The notes: generated by a model from the sequence alone, not told the origin. A stretch of 64,000 nt of DNA from Massospora cicadina (GCA_022478985.1 JAKSZP010010597.1:62001-126000), one strand, 5' to 3'. Shown: positions 11,301 to 22,094, numbered from the stretch's first letter. Translations and numbers: made by a program.

Positions 11301-11988
11301 GGCGTGATTCCCACACGGCCCCATGTCCTATCCAGGGTGGACTACCTGGACATGATGGACATCTCTTATTCCACTGAGACCCAAAAGACTATCTGGAAAT
11401 ACGCACACCATCCTCTGTTGCAGCCTCAAGTCCGCTCCCATGTGTGGCGCTGCCTGAGGTGGGTGTATCATACATCTGAGAGCTCTAATGCTTTACACTC
11501 ATCCTGTGTCATGTGTGGCCAGTACAGAATGCTGTTCCACCGCCTGGAGAAGTGCCCTACCTCTAAAGTGATATGGCGCGAAAATCAACGTCTGCTGGTC
11601 CAGAATCAAACGCATCCCTTTTTAGTACTAGATGGTCCCATCAAACGCATCCCTTCAGTCTGTCAAGAAATATGTTTGCTCTATCAATGGCCCCCTCTCT
11701 TCCACCTCCCTCCATGCTTTGGTGGTTGCAATTGCCATATGAACCATCCACACGATTGTCTTAGATGCCATCGCAGGCTCCACCACCACCCTCCCAGAAG
11801 CTGTCCACAGATTCCGGTCTCATTTGGTGGACCACTTTCAGGCGTGGATGTTTGGATACCTCCCACCGCGTCGCTGACAGCTGGTTTCCTCCTGGTTCCC
11901 AGTCTGGTTCATCAAATCAGACCCCTTTCTCCACACGTGTTCAGTTGTGGCTACGGCACCTCCACACGTTCCCTCCCCCTCCCCATAA
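8328..11988 (+). pseudogene. LINE-A ORF2 (copy 2): endonuclease and reverse transcriptase, broken
   Basis: ORF2 starts at ATG 8328 (MGETFTLGMLNIAGLKAS). The N-terminal part is an apurinic endonuclease-like (EEP) domain: LAIQESHCP (about 8437), NIYAPNG (8644) and GDMNCW (8734). The reverse transcriptase includes GPDGIPYEFYKKYY (9724), NWRPIS, KAYDRVNWEYL (10098), GLRQGDPLSPLLYNFS (10258) and FADDCVVG (10387). A connection domain and a C-terminal knuckle of the C-X2-C-X7-H-X4-C type (CVMCGQYRMLFHRLEKC, about 11505-11555) follow. Frameshifts near 8860, 9500, 9680, 9810, 9940 and 10430 and other stops disable it. It would nick DNA and prime cDNA at the nick. No RNase H domain is seen. Confidence 0.85.
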
Positions 11989-12086
11989 GTGGCGTTCCCG
12001 CTGGCAACAAGAGATAGCATCGCTTCTCTGGGGTGTCTTCCCTGATACTAAGTTTTGTCTCTTTTGAGTCATATTTGAAAGTGTCC

Positions 12087-12123
12087 GTCCCAAGGTTGGC
12101 CTTTCCCGCAATAAATTAAATTA
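12087..12123 (+). other. LINE-A 3' tail, putative reverse-transcriptase recognition end
   Basis: GTCCCAAGGTTGGCCTTTCC followed by CGCAATAAATTAAATTAAAA. The same tail ends the copies at 43442, 55356 and about 61960. A diverged form ends LINE-A2, NA1, NA2 and the SINE. The terminal repeat is A/T-rich (TTAAA units) instead of a pure poly(A). Confidence 0.7.
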
Positions 12124-12336
12124 AAAACGTTAGTCCCAGAACTTTTTGAATGCACTATGTAATAATGGGTGGGTGTCAGTGTCCTCAAAGGGAGAGCTGT
12201 TACCAAACGCTCTTCCACCACATGGGCTGAGGTTGCCCTGTGAGATGAGGGGGATAGCTTCCCTTCTCAGACCCTTTTTTGATGGGAAAATAAACATTCC
12301 CCAATTTAAACGGAGGGGAGCTCCCCAAGACTTACA

Positions 12337-12351
12337 TTACTCTTTCCTTTT
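12337..12351 (-). promoter_or_regulatory. Gypsy-2 polypurine tract
   Basis: The complement reads AAAAGGAAAGAGTAA directly before the LTR start TGTAAGTCTTG. Such a tract primes plus-strand DNA synthesis. It fixes the element orientation as minus. Confidence 0.65.
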
Positions 12352-12427
12352 GACAAAGGGGTGCCACCACCATGGAATTGAGCAAGGGCCACTTCCTATG
12401 GGCCTTGGGCAACTTAATAGCTATTAA

Positions 12428-12620
12428 TATAGCGATCTTGGGGGGCGAGGAGCATCTGGGTGGGAGAAGTGGAAAGCCTCAATAATCTTTGAGCAATTAG
12501 CGCAGTCCCGCGCACCAACCTAGCTATTCTTGTAGGCCAGAAATCCTTTCCATGAGACTAATTACTGGATTGACCTGCAGGATTGTCAGGAGGCCAGGAT
12601 ATTCACAACTCAGCTTCCTC
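12428..12620 (-). pseudogene. Gypsy-2 chromodomain at integrase C-terminus
   Basis: The complement encodes LVSWKGF, then a short gap, NSxVGARDCANCSKIIEAF and HFSHPDAPRPP. This matches the chromodomain pattern YLVKWKG...NSWVPARD...LIEEFHRSHPDAPRP of fungal chromoviruses. It is interrupted by one or two stops. Known chromodomains of this class steer integration to modified chromatin. Confidence 0.65.
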
Positions 12621-12879
12621 CATGCCCTCAATTACAATGAGCTCAGAGTCTGCTGGATTTGTTCCCTTAAATGGGGACAGCTGAGAGACATGGAACACAG
12701 GATGTTGCTTCCAGTGGGGTGGCAACTTCAGATGGAAGGCGCCATTTCCTAAGTCTTCTTCCACCAGATGGGACCCAAGCATTTACTTGCAAACTTCCGT
12801 GTGGGCACCTACATCTGCAAGTGACATGTTCCAAGCATGACATATGTCCACACTGTTATTTCATGATCTTGGAGCCATT

Positions 12880-13700
12880 ACTGATCTGCAAATTGTTTAT
12901 AATCACTTATGGCCTTAGATAAATGCTCTGAACCAGGGACTGGGTATCCTGAATATGCTGGGCATTGTCAGCAGCAGCCAGTACAGCAGGATGAAGGCAT
13001 GGATCAACAAAAAAAAAGTTATAACCTAAGGTTGCATCATATGAAGAGAAGCCCGTGAATGCACGTGTTCCATTATTGTACAAAGAATGGGTGAGGGGAA
13101 GGTCGTCCACCCAGGTATCCTGAGTGGCTGAAGCGTATCACCGCAGATACTGCTCCAGGATCTGGTTGACTCGTTTGGTTTTACCATCTGACTGTGGATG
13201 GTATGCAGTGGAGCGGCAGAGAATAATCTTTGAAATTTCCAAGAGCTCACCTCAAAAATGCGCTGTAAATTGGGGCCCACGGTCACTGACAATTTTCTGC
13301 AGGAGACCAAACATTGAGAACACATGATGCACAAATAGGCGGACAGTCTCTTGAAAAGTAATGGTAGAGGAGCAAGGGATAAACAGGGAGAATTTTGTAA
13401 AGCGGTCTACAACCACCATAACTGCTAAAACCTAGGAGCTGGGTAGCTCAAAAATAAAGTCTACAGACACCAATGTCCATGTACCCTCTGCCTAATGCAA
13501 GGGGTGCAGAAGTTCATTAATACCCAACCGGTCTAATTTAGCTCATTTGAAAGTCACACAACCCATGATCCAGGCTTTAATATCTTTAAACAAGCCAACC
13601 AGTTATAGGTACGTTTAACCAATTCAATGCTCTTCTTGATCCCTGGGTGACCAAATACTGGAGGAGCATAGTGTTCATGAATAACTTCAGCTCTGAGGAG
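12880..13700 (-). pseudogene. Gypsy-2 integrase, broken
   Basis: In order on the complement: an HHCC-type zinc region (GHPGIKKSIELVKRTYNW, about 13680-13590), a core entry DFIFELPSS (about 13455), SDRGPQFTAHF with the second catalytic aspartate (about 13290), [20 protein letters not shown] with the catalytic glutamate (about 13200-13140), and LPLTHSLYNNGTRAFTGFS (about 13095). The pieces fall in different frames. The chromodomain lies downstream. Confidence 0.75.
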
Positions 13701-13989
13701 ATGAGGGACCCAAACCTATGACATAAACCTGATGATCCCCTTTGGCCAAAGAATATAAGGAGTGCTTGGAAGCAGGAATGGACAACCGCTCCATTTGGTC
13801 CACCCCTTCTGCACATACCAACTGCGCAGCTAAGACCCATACACCAAAGGTGCATCTGGAGCTAAGTCAACAGCTGAAACCATGGGAGGTACAATAGATA
13901 AGATTTGAGTGGGGGGAATGACCATGATGAGATCTGCTTCATCTGAATCATCCAGGCAGAGTGCAGGATTGCGGCTTTGAGAATCAGGA

Positions 13990-15230
13990 AGGACGTTCAG
14001 GGCTCCCTTCACAAACTCATATTTAAAGTTTAAGCTGCATAGGTCCCAGTAGGTTATGTATGACGGTGAGCTAACTTCTGTGGCTTTTGAAAATATATTA
14101 GCACTTGGCGGTCAGTTCACACAGTCAACTCATGATGAGTACCCTGTAAGAGATATCTACAGTGGGTCAAGGCCCACACCATGGATTCCAACTCCTTGTC
14201 ATAGGTGGCCCAAAATTGCCAGTTGAAGAAAACTTGTGGGATCAGTAAGTGACTGGGTGTTCCAATCTGTCATGCTCCTGGAGAAAGACAGCCCCTACCA
14301 AGGTGGAAGAAGCATCACATGCTACAATATAGGGTTTGTAAGGATCCGCGTGCTTGAGAATTGATGGTAACAAGAACACCTCTTTAATAGAATTATATGC
14401 CTGCTGGACTTGGGCGTCCAACTGAAAGGTACGTTTTTACCAGTAAGCAGATGAAATGGTGCAGCCAACTGTGATAGTTCAGAAAGAATTTCTTAAAGAA
14501 AATAATGGTGCCCAAGAAAGCTTCTTTATTGCTTCTAGGTTGTTGGAGTTGGCCACTTGCGGATGGCGTCTAATTTTCTGGGTGGGATGGTATAACCATC
14601 TTTCAAGATGAGATTACGCAAGAAGGTGACTTCTTCCCAATAAAATTCGCATTTTGATGGCTTGATAAACAAGCCAGCTTTATGTAGAACCACCACTACC
14701 TCCTCCAGATCCTTTGCATGTTATTTGGAGGAGGGGGAATGTAACAAGATATCATCAATATAAGCAACTGAAAAGGAGAATCTGAGATCCCCTAGCACGT
14801 TATTGATCATTCTCTGGAGTGTTGCAGGTGCATTTTTTAACCCAAAGGGCATCACCTAAATTATAATATACATCGCTTTGTCCAGATATCAGTAAGCCAT
14901 TACTGACCTTCCTTCACCCAAATTTCATTAAAAGCATTCATAAGATCAAGTTTTAAGAACACCTGTAACTTGGCAATCGCCTGGCCTATAGTCTGCTCCA
15001 ATGGAAGTGGGTAGGGGTTGTAGACCGTTATCTTATTGAGGTGCCCATAAGTCACACAGGGACAAAGTGACCCATCTGCCTTTTTGGCAAAGACAATGGT
15101 GGAGGCAACTGTAATGTCTCCTGGAACACCAACCCTTCTTGAGCATGTCGTCCGACCATGCATTGAGGGCCACATACTCCTCCATTGTATGCAGGTACAG
15201 TAGACAGTTCATATTAACAAATTGCACCGT
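13990..15230 (-). pseudogene. Gypsy-2 reverse transcriptase and RNase H, broken
   Basis: The complement of 14900-15175 encodes STIVFAKKADGSLCPCVTYG, LNKITVYNPYPLP and FLKLDLMNAFNEI, the fingers and palm of a Ty3/Gypsy reverse transcriptase. The catalytic box reads SVAYIDDILLHSP near 14775-14740, and the thumb (FIKPSKCEFYWEEVTFL) follows. RNase H-like sequence extends to about 13990. Several stops and frameshifts are present. Confidence 0.8.
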
Positions 15231-15279
15231 TGTCCAAAATTTTAATTCGAATTCTGTATGAGGGAGAAGTGGTTAGCCT

Positions 15280-16157
15280 TTTCAGAGTCAAATATGCTCT
15301 GGTAGCCCATCAACTCAGTGAGAAAATCCAGCGGAAGCCCAACAGGGGAAACCAGGGTTGTAATAGAACCACGTCCACAAACTTTAGTGAGGGTATCAAC
15401 CAATGGAATTTAGCCTTCCACCTGATTGTTGGAGAAGGACAGTATGTTTGTCTCCAGGTGGATTCTCACATGCTGCTGACGCCACCAACTCACTCCCAAA
15501 ATCACTGGGAACACATGGTTGGGTAACATGGAAAAGCGATCACAAAACTAAACAGTCATACTGAGAAAGGCATGGGGCGACATACTCTGAAGGAGGGTTG
15601 GGTGGCCGATGATGCAACCAATACTGATGGCCCCACGTCCAAGTCCAGATCATTCTGCTGGGCCAACTTCATAATTATAAGGTTAGCAGCTGCTCCATGT
15701 CAACCAAGGCTTTAAAAACCTAGTGCCTTAATACAAATTTTCTTTGGTAATTAGAAGTAGCAGAAATACTGTTTATTGGCAGATGCAGTCATATCTGTTG
15801 ATAGGGAAGAGATTGCAACTAGATCAGGGGAAACAATAAGGTTTGCAACAGAAGAAGAACTGGCGTGATGAAGGGGTTGAACCATATTCTTTTCATACTT
15901 GAACTTTAACAGTTTATAAGCTGGTGTTCTAGAAAAAACTAACAAAGGAGCAGGGCAGCGTCAGTTCTTAGAATCAATATGGATACTGATTCAGAGCTGG
16001 AATCAGGAACCAAAGCCACGTTGGCAGCTTCAAGCATAAAGAGCCCATTTTGATGGTGGACTGAGTAAAACTTCGAAGACACTAGGGCAGTGCACTCATA
16101 GCAAAACTCCTTCACAACCCTCTTTAGCTGGTAAGAGCTGACCAACGCTGCACCCAT
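15280..16157 (-). pseudogene. Gypsy-2 protease region and truncated gag end
   Basis: The right end (16157-16080) resembles the end of gag with KRVVKEFCYECTALVSSKF, a decayed zinc knuckle. The protease part around 15750-15600 keeps only traces (ALVDxEQLL). The main body of gag that should precede the knuckle is missing: the LTR begins 48 bp further on at 16205. No primer-binding site is seen in 16158-16204. Confidence 0.5.
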
Positions 16158-16204
16158 CTAAATGAGAAGGGCAGAAATGGCGGAAGATACTGGACGGTTG
16201 ATTA

Positions 16205-17376
16205 TGTCATGATGGAGGCAGATAAAGTTTAGACAAGCCTGCCATACTGGATGCCCAAACACCCAGAAGGCAAGCCCAAAAGCCAGAGGCGCTGATACTT
16301 GAGTGACGTGAATTTGTGTAGTGAGGAATTTCACCAGCATATGCCAAAATGTCATAATTGTAAATATCAACCTGGAAACAAACTAGGCTGACATAACCCC
16401 AGGGCCTGTGGGTTTAGGTGCTGGTAAAAGCGAAGTTGGAATGGGGGGGGGGTTTAAATACCATCATAAAAGAAAAAAAAAATCAGATTTTAGGTAAAGA
16501 ATTTTTAATGAATGCAAAAATTGGAAAATTAACCATCAACTTTTCTAAGTGCATATAAATGCTAAAAATAGACGATTGATTTGGGAAATAGCTCAGGCAA
16601 GCTTAGGATTAGGCCCTCAAGATTCGCTTAACCTGACAAACTTCAATAGATGAGGAAAATGAATTTATTTAGAACCAACTTCAAGAATGTCAGCGGCAGG
16701 CTGAGTCACTGTTGGTTTGCCCACAGATGCCCAAATTGCCGACTTTCTTCAGTTTTAATGACTAAAGTGATGGCATCTTGACTGATGGGCAGCAGGAACC
16801 TCCCAAAGCCACCTCACATAGGGGCAGTCCCATGATGTCAGAAACGGGTTTGGGATGCCCAACCTGCCTGCACCTGGTCACTCCGGAGTCCATTGGTCTA
16901 AACTAGATCTTTTTGAAAAGTGGGTTGCAATACTTCCAGGGAAGATTTCAAATTTGCATCATCATTTTATCAATAGCCCAAAGCCATTTGCGAGTTTTTC
17001 TAATGATCCAACTCCAGATGCTTTATCATCAAAGGCACAGCCCATTAGACCTTGTTTCTGATGATTTAGGGCTCTCAGATATTAATGATGAAGGCTCATT
17101 GCCCTTGACTTTATTTGGACCTTTTGTCTCAATAGAATGCTGACTCCCTAAAAGCTCAGCACAAATCTCCTTAATTCATAGTATTAATTGATCTGAAGTT
17201 AATACTGGGATGGGTGGTGGTATCCTCAAAGGGAGAGATTTTACCCAACGCTCATCCACCATATGGGTGAGGTCACCCTGTGATATGAGAGTGATAGCTA
17301 CCCTTCTTGGACCCTTTTTTGATGTGAAAGGGAACACCCCCGATCCAAATGGAGATTGCGCTCCTCAAGACTTACA
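16205..17376 (-). repeat. Gypsy-2 5' LTR (right)
   Basis: Runs TGTCATGATGG...CAAGACTTACA and is 1172 bp long. It carries the empty target (GAAGTTAATACTGGG near 17200) for the foldback element found in the left LTR. Short open frames here are not conserved between the two LTRs. Confidence 0.8.
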
Positions 17377-17381
17377 AAAAC

Positions 17382-18575
17382 CCCTATGTCAAAGGCTAGT
17401 ATTGAGCCGTGATGATTACAGCATCCTCTCAAAAAGCTAACTGAGTAAATGAGCGCCCCCAGGACATCTCCTGCAACAAAGGAAGCCCTGAACTTGCCCC
17501 ACAATTGATTGAATCCTTGACATGTATCAATATTCCCTCTGATTAAGAATCTGAAAGTGGTTGTGAAGATGTCAGTCACTATGTCCTAGGAGCCCCAGGT
17601 GAAGTGGAGGTACCTGACCAACTGAACCCAGAAATAAAATGTGATTAGGATAACCCACAAGACATACCTTCATCATGTTCTGAGAGGTCTGGAGGTGTTG
17701 ATACCTCCAGCGACGCTGACCAGCTCATTGCCATGATGATCTGACCTACCCAGAATTTGTATACACTGCAGTCTATCCGGGATAAATTCCCTGAAACTGA
17801 TAAGCGCCTTGACTCTACTCTCCTTCTAAAGGAGGTCCTCACTCTTCCCCCAACTTGGGTGGAACCTTAACTAAAGTGGATGTCATCACTAATGGAGTGC
17901 GGGTTAGGGCTATCCTTGACACTGGGTCCCCCTGGTGAACGTTGTGTCAACCAAGCACATAAAAATTAAGCTGGCCCCTGAACTTGACTGCAATTTAGAA
18001 TTTGGTACCTCAGGCCAAAATAACACCTGCACCATTTGGGAGTAATCTTATCTTCCCATTCATTTTGGAAGCTCATCTTGTCAGCCCCAGCAGTAGCCTT
18101 AGCTAACAATACCTATGATCTACTCATTGGTACCTAATTTATGCTTGAGTATGAAAGTTTTATTAACTTGAAGCAGGGATATCTCTCCCTGCTTAACTAT
18201 GAAGTTCCTCTGATTATGACTAATGATGAGCTTAATAAAAAAGAGTATGCTTGCACAATTGATTATCCCTCTTCCGCCTTATCCCTACATTACACCACGG
18301 AAGGACAAAATACAAAAATGTTTCCAAAAACAGTGGACGCTCAGGAGAAAATCCCTTTCTATGCTTCTGAAGAGGTTATATTTAAGGTGGGTGAACAAAA
18401 GATTATTGACACTAAGATTACCCTGAAAATCTCACACAACTGCCTACTGCACCTAATCAGCATTGATGGAGTTAGTCCTTTGGAGCCCAGAGTTTTGCAT
18501 GGCGTACTAGACCCAGCCTATCAACGACCTATCAACCTCCAGCTGGGAAATCTCACCAAGAAAGACATGTTCTAA
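17382..18575 (+). pseudogene. Gypsy-1 gag end, aspartic protease and linker
   Basis: After the Gypsy-2 insertion, Gypsy-1 resumes. The protease active site reads AILDTGSP, with DTG at 17918-17926, and then matches VNVVSTKHIKIKLAPELD after a one-base change. An open frame at 18141-18575 (144 codons, MLEYESFINLKQGYLSLLNY) covers the linker between protease and reverse transcriptase. The same order is seen in Gypsy-3 (ILGTGSPVNVIST near 33200; EYEVIINLKQGYLSLSN). The retropepsin would mature Gag-Pol. Confidence 0.7.
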
Positions 18576-18689
18576 AAAAATACCAGGAGGTTGGAAGAGG
18601 CATGCTGATTCCCTTGAGGAAATAAAGCAAGTTCACTTTATGGGGTCTATGATGGATATGGGCTTACCCGCCAATCAGTCTTTATATAC

Positions 18690-19990
18690 CCTACCTATCA
18701 TTCATATCTCCGATGAGCCAATTTCAGCTTATCTGGATTAAGTCCACAACCTGCTTGAGGCCTACAGCGACATTTTCTCTAAATATGACACTGACTATGG
18801 GCACATGAAGGGGTGGACTCATACTATTGATGTTGAGGAGGCTCAACCTAAATGCTCCAAACCCTACTGCAAATCCGAAATTGAGGAGCTACAGATGTTG
18901 ATGGAGCTCAAACAGCTGCCTTACGCTGGGTTGCTGGTGCCTTCCCAAAGCCCATGGTCATTCCTTTCCCCATTCATAAAGAAGAAAAAAATGGAGGTCA
19001 TTTGGTAGTGATGGACTACCGCAAATTAAACAACCACATAAAGAAAATAGGTACCTTATCCCCAACATTGTTGAGCTCTGGCCCAACTCTCTGGGTCTAA
19101 ATTTTTCTCCGCCATGGACTTGGATAGCGGGTACTGGAAGATGGACCTTTCTCTATGGGATCAGGAGAAGTGTTCCCTTATATGAAGCGAGGGTTTGTTT
19201 CAAACACTTGGCTACCTCAGGGTTTGTGTAATGCGCTTGCTACTTTTCAGAGGGCGATGGATCACATTCTCTAGGATCTTAAGCTGATCTGTGTGATTCT
19301 CTATCTTGATGACATTTGTATCTTCTCCAAGACTTTTACCAAGCACCTCAAGTATCTAAAGGAAGTGTACCAATGCTTGTGGGCATCTAATATCAAACTG
19401 AAGCCCTCCAAATGCGCGTTCTTACAGAAGAAGCGGGATTTCCTTGAACACACCACCTCATAAGATGGGATCCAACCCCTACAAGATAAGATCAAAGTAA
19501 TATATAAGATGCCGGCACCCAAACCCCTTCATGACATAAAGATATCCTTCAGCATGATGGGGTATTACCATCAATTCATCCCCATGTTTGCCCAACTTAG
19601 TAAACCCTTGTAAGTCTCTTGGCTAAGAAAACTTTGTTCCATTGTGGTGCAGAACAGAAGGACGCGTATGAGACCCTGAGGGAGCTAATGCAAAAAAGGC
19701 CTATATTCCATCACCCTGACTGTGACAAGTCTTTCATGTTGCTCACAGATGCCTCCAATTACATAGTTGGAGCTAACGTGGATAAGTTAATGAAAATAAT
19801 GTAATCATCACATATCTTATTTCAGTAAAATGCTCTCAAAAGCTGAGCGCAACTACAGAGTCACTGGAAAAAGAGTGCCTTGCCATCTTACAGACTGTCA
19901 AAGAAAATTGCCATTTTTTATATGGTACTTTATCTAAAGTATCTACTGACCACGTATATTTGAAGTGATTAATAAAATCTGAAAGTATCC
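18690..19990 (+). pseudogene. Gypsy-1 reverse transcriptase and RNase H, broken
   Basis: Begins with a linker ending YGHMKGWTHTIDVEEAQP (about 18795-18845), then SKPYCKSEIEELQ and GLLVPSQSPWSF. The palm includes KFFSAMDLDSGYWKMDLS and the catalytic YLDD at 19302-19313. The thumb reads NIKLKPSKCAFLQKK (about 19390), with MGYYHQFIPMFAQLSKPL at 19557. An RNase H part follows (RPIFHHPDCDKSFMLLTDAS at 19697-19756). Multiple stops and frameshifts occur, for example at 19007 and 19453. Confidence 0.8.
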
Positions 19991-19996
19991 CACTGA

Positions 19997-21054
19997 ATGG
20001 TTGGCTTCTGGGCTTTGAAGCTTCAGCAATATGATATGACCATTGAGCACCAATCTAGGATGCACCACATGAATGTCAATGGGTTGTCCCAGTTGCCAGT
20101 CCTTCACTTAGACAATAGTGAAGCGGAGAAGTTACATGATCTCCTTATGACCCCTGATGCCTGGGAAGACAAGAAAGAATCCATCAGGAAATTATTAGCT
20201 CGACACTCCCATAACATTAAAATGGAAAGTGGGAATCCATACAATAAGTTAGGAGTAAACTGGTTGCCCCATCTCTGGGCGTCTGAGCGAGCAATTGTGA
20301 AAATGGAGTCTTACACTATCATGGCCATGGTGGAGTCCAAAAACCTACAAGTGGGTTAAAGAGTGGTATTACTGGGAGGGCATCAGGGAAACCATAACTG
20401 AAGTCTTGGATGCCTGCATGACCTGTAAAAAGCAATTCAGCTTCAAGACCTGAAATCAGTATCAACCTATGACGCCCCACAACCTTTCCACATCATAAGT
20501 TTGGATGTGGTAGGTCTTCTCCCTCAGACTACAAGGGAAAATATTTATATATTGGTTGTAATTGACCATTTTACCAAATGGGTTGAAGCTGTTGCTCTCC
20601 CGCTCAGACTGACAAAGCCACGGCCAACTTCTTGCATTAATATATCTTCACGTGGCATGGTTGTCCCCAGGTCCTCCTTTGTTACAATGGGAAAACATTA
20701 CCTCTTGAGTTGTAAAGCTCCTCACCACCTCCTTGGGAACACAAAAACTCTTCTCAGCCTACCTATAACCCATCTACAAAAGGTGCCTTAGAAAGATTTA
20801 ATGGAACCCTGGTCTCTATACTTCACAAAATGGCTAACTCCAACCCTCTACACTGGGATCTCTATTTACCCAGTGCTTTCATGGCTTACCATATTAGCTA
20901 CCATTGTATCCTCAAGATAGTTTCTTTCCACATGTTGTATGGATGAGAACCTGGGGTACCAGCCCTACTAGCCAAAGACATTTTCATTGACAGAACTGAC
21001 CCAAGCAAGCCATGAAAAAGTAGGCCCAGAACAACCTCTAACTACAAGCAGAGG
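19997..21054 (+). pseudogene. Gypsy-1 integrase, interrupted by element X
   Basis: The frame at 19997-20359 covers the RNase H/integrase junction (HHMNVNGLSQLPV). The zinc-binding part ends with CMTCKKQF near 20418. The core starts LDVVGLLPQTTRENIYILVV (about 20500) and continues WVEAVALPL. The segment near 20935 reads MLYG, a stop, then EPGVPALLAKDIF. Homology stops at 21054, where the LTR of element X begins, and resumes at about 42665. In Gypsy-3 the same protein is uninterrupted at this point. Confidence 0.75.
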
Positions 21055-22083
21055 TGTGAATGGTTGACTGGACCTAAATCGTTGGGTAAATTGATAGGGA
21101 AAATAATAATATTAGCTGATGCTAATTTATTATGCACCATATTAAAATTATCATTAATTATGTACCAAAAATATCCCAAGTATATCCAAACTTGGAAGAG
21201 TGGTTAGCTGATCGGGTAAAACTGCTTCCACCCCTAGTGCAGGTTTTGAGTTCAAAACCTGTACTGGCTAGAAAAATTCTCAGTGTGGTATATTTGTCCC
21301 AAGGTCGACCCACCTCAAATACTTTATATCCAAACTTGGGATTTGTGGCATAGTGATTCCACTTAATAGTATTCAACTATGATGACATTCCTGAGGCTTT
21401 GTTGGTTAAGTCAGACTTAATAAAAGTCAACTTAATGACCTGAGCTTGTGGGCTTTGTTGGTCTATGTAAAATTAGTTTTTGATATTGATCAAGTTTTTG
21501 ATCAAATTAATTACTAATTAGTGGTACAGATTGCCTTAGTATGTGCTACCAAATGCTTTAAAGAGCATCTATTCAGCTATTTTCATATGAGTCAGAAATG
21601 CTGTATTGAGATATTTATGAGTTTTACACCAACCCTGAGGCCATGTGAGATGCCCCAGAGTTAAAGGAATTGTAGACTCTCAGACAAACTTATTACATGT
21701 TCCTCTGGCTAAGTGCCATTGTGAAATGAGGCGTCATGGGTAAGATGTGAACAACATTTAAACCTATAAATTATCTCCAAGGATACTAATAAAATACAAT
21801 TGTTTATCACTACAAGTTAATTGTTTAGATACAAGCTTTTTGTTATTAATAATTTTCTTTGTATTAGGTTGAAAAAATTTCTTTAGATCAGAAGGATCAG
21901 GGCAGTGAGCCATTGTCCAAGTAATTTACAGAAGGATATGGCTTTGAAGTATCATTTCCAAGGAGTTTATATCTTGACTATTGTCACCATGTGGTCTATT
22001 ATCTCAATACAATAGATGCTCAAAACTCCAACTTAACTTAAGAAGAAGAACCAGCCCAATTGAAGTAGGCCAGAATTTCAATA
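21055..22083 (+). repeat. Element X 5' LTR containing a SINE
   Basis: Starts TGTGAATGGTTGACTGG and ends near AATTTCAATA. It aligns over its full length with 41770-42659 except for the SINE and its duplicated target. A TATA-like CCTATAAATTATCTCC lies in sense orientation at about 21769 (also about 42331). Confidence 0.8.
21196..21324 (+). mobile_element. tRNA-derived SINE with LINE-A2-like tail
   Basis: The 129-bp insert is flanked by a perfect 15-bp duplication TATATCCAAACTTGG (21181-21195 and 21325-21339). The other LTR of element X has the empty site (about 41897-41911). An A-box-like TAGCTGATCGG (21205-21215) and a B-box-like AGTTCAAAACC (21249-21259) lie at tRNA spacing, so the head is probably a pol III promoter. 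The 3' end GTCCCAAGGTCGACCCACCT (21296-21315) resembles the LINE-A2 and NA1 tail. Confidence 0.8.
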
Positions 22084-22085
22084 AA

Positions 22086-22094
22086 TGGTGCTCA
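22086..22094 (+). promoter_or_regulatory. Element X primer-binding site
   Basis: TGGTGCTCA lies three bases after the LTR. Its last base is the A of ATG at 22094-22096, which opens the gag frame (MAGNADNDHAEQGSNPW). Confidence 0.65.

Larger units (their letters stand above)
6824..12123 (+). mobile_element. LINE-A copy 2, full length, plus strand
   Basis: A 5.3 kb non-LTR element lies between perfect 23-bp duplications (6801-6823 and 12124-12146). It has a 5' UTR of about 90 bp with a terminal hairpin, ORF1, ORF2, a short 3' UTR with the family tail (GTCCCAAGGTTGGCCTTTCC at 12087-12106) and an end of AATAAATTAAATTAAAA. Both ORFs are broken by frameshifts and stops. Confidence 0.95.
6236..12159. 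mobile_element. Mariner-derived foldback (palindromic) element with nested insertions
   Basis: The ends are inverted repeats of about 36 bp with one mismatch (CACAGTGCATTCAAAAAG on the left; CATAGTGCATTCAAAAAG on the complement of the right end), flanked by TA at 6234-6235 and 12160-12161. The partner LTR has the empty site with a single TA near 17200. Beyond the ends the arms stay complementary for about 230 bp (6236 to about 6480, against about 6540-6767 plus 12124-12159), leaving a loop of roughly 60 bp. Without insertions the element is about 0.55 kb. Confidence 0.85.
5266..12336 (-). repeat. Gypsy-2 3' LTR (left), split by mariner foldback
   Basis: Segments 5266-6235 and 12160-12336 together align end to end with 16205-17376. 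Short open stretches, such as one near 5300-5450 containing KCQRC, are not conserved as protein in the partner LTR and are not genes. Confidence 0.8.
5266..17376 (-). mobile_element. Gypsy-2, chromovirus-type Gypsy element, minus strand
   Basis: Two direct repeats beginning TGTCATAATGG or TGTCATGATGG and ending CAAGACTTACA (5266-12336 and 16205-17376) bound a minus-strand pol gene. Net LTR lengths are about 1.15 and 1.17 kb. Flanks CAAAC (5261-5265) and AAAAC (17377-17381) fit a 5-bp duplication with one mismatch. A purine-rich tract (complement of 12337-12351, AAAGGAAAGAGTAA) adjoins the left LTR, which identifies it as the 3' LTR. The interior is only 3.9 kb and lacks most of gag and a primer-binding site. 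Confidence 0.8.

Noticed and set aside
10332..12017. 561-codon open frame as a separate gene
   Set aside because: Its first part is out of frame with the reverse transcriptase. From about 10430 it is simply the ORF2 connection and C-terminal domains after a frameshift, and its last part is out of frame again.
5266..17376. Tandem duplication of a Gypsy-1 segment around 5270-12336 and 16205-17376
   Set aside because: The repeats have TG...CA ends, a near-match 5-bp flank and a polypurine tract, so they are better read as LTRs of Gypsy-2.
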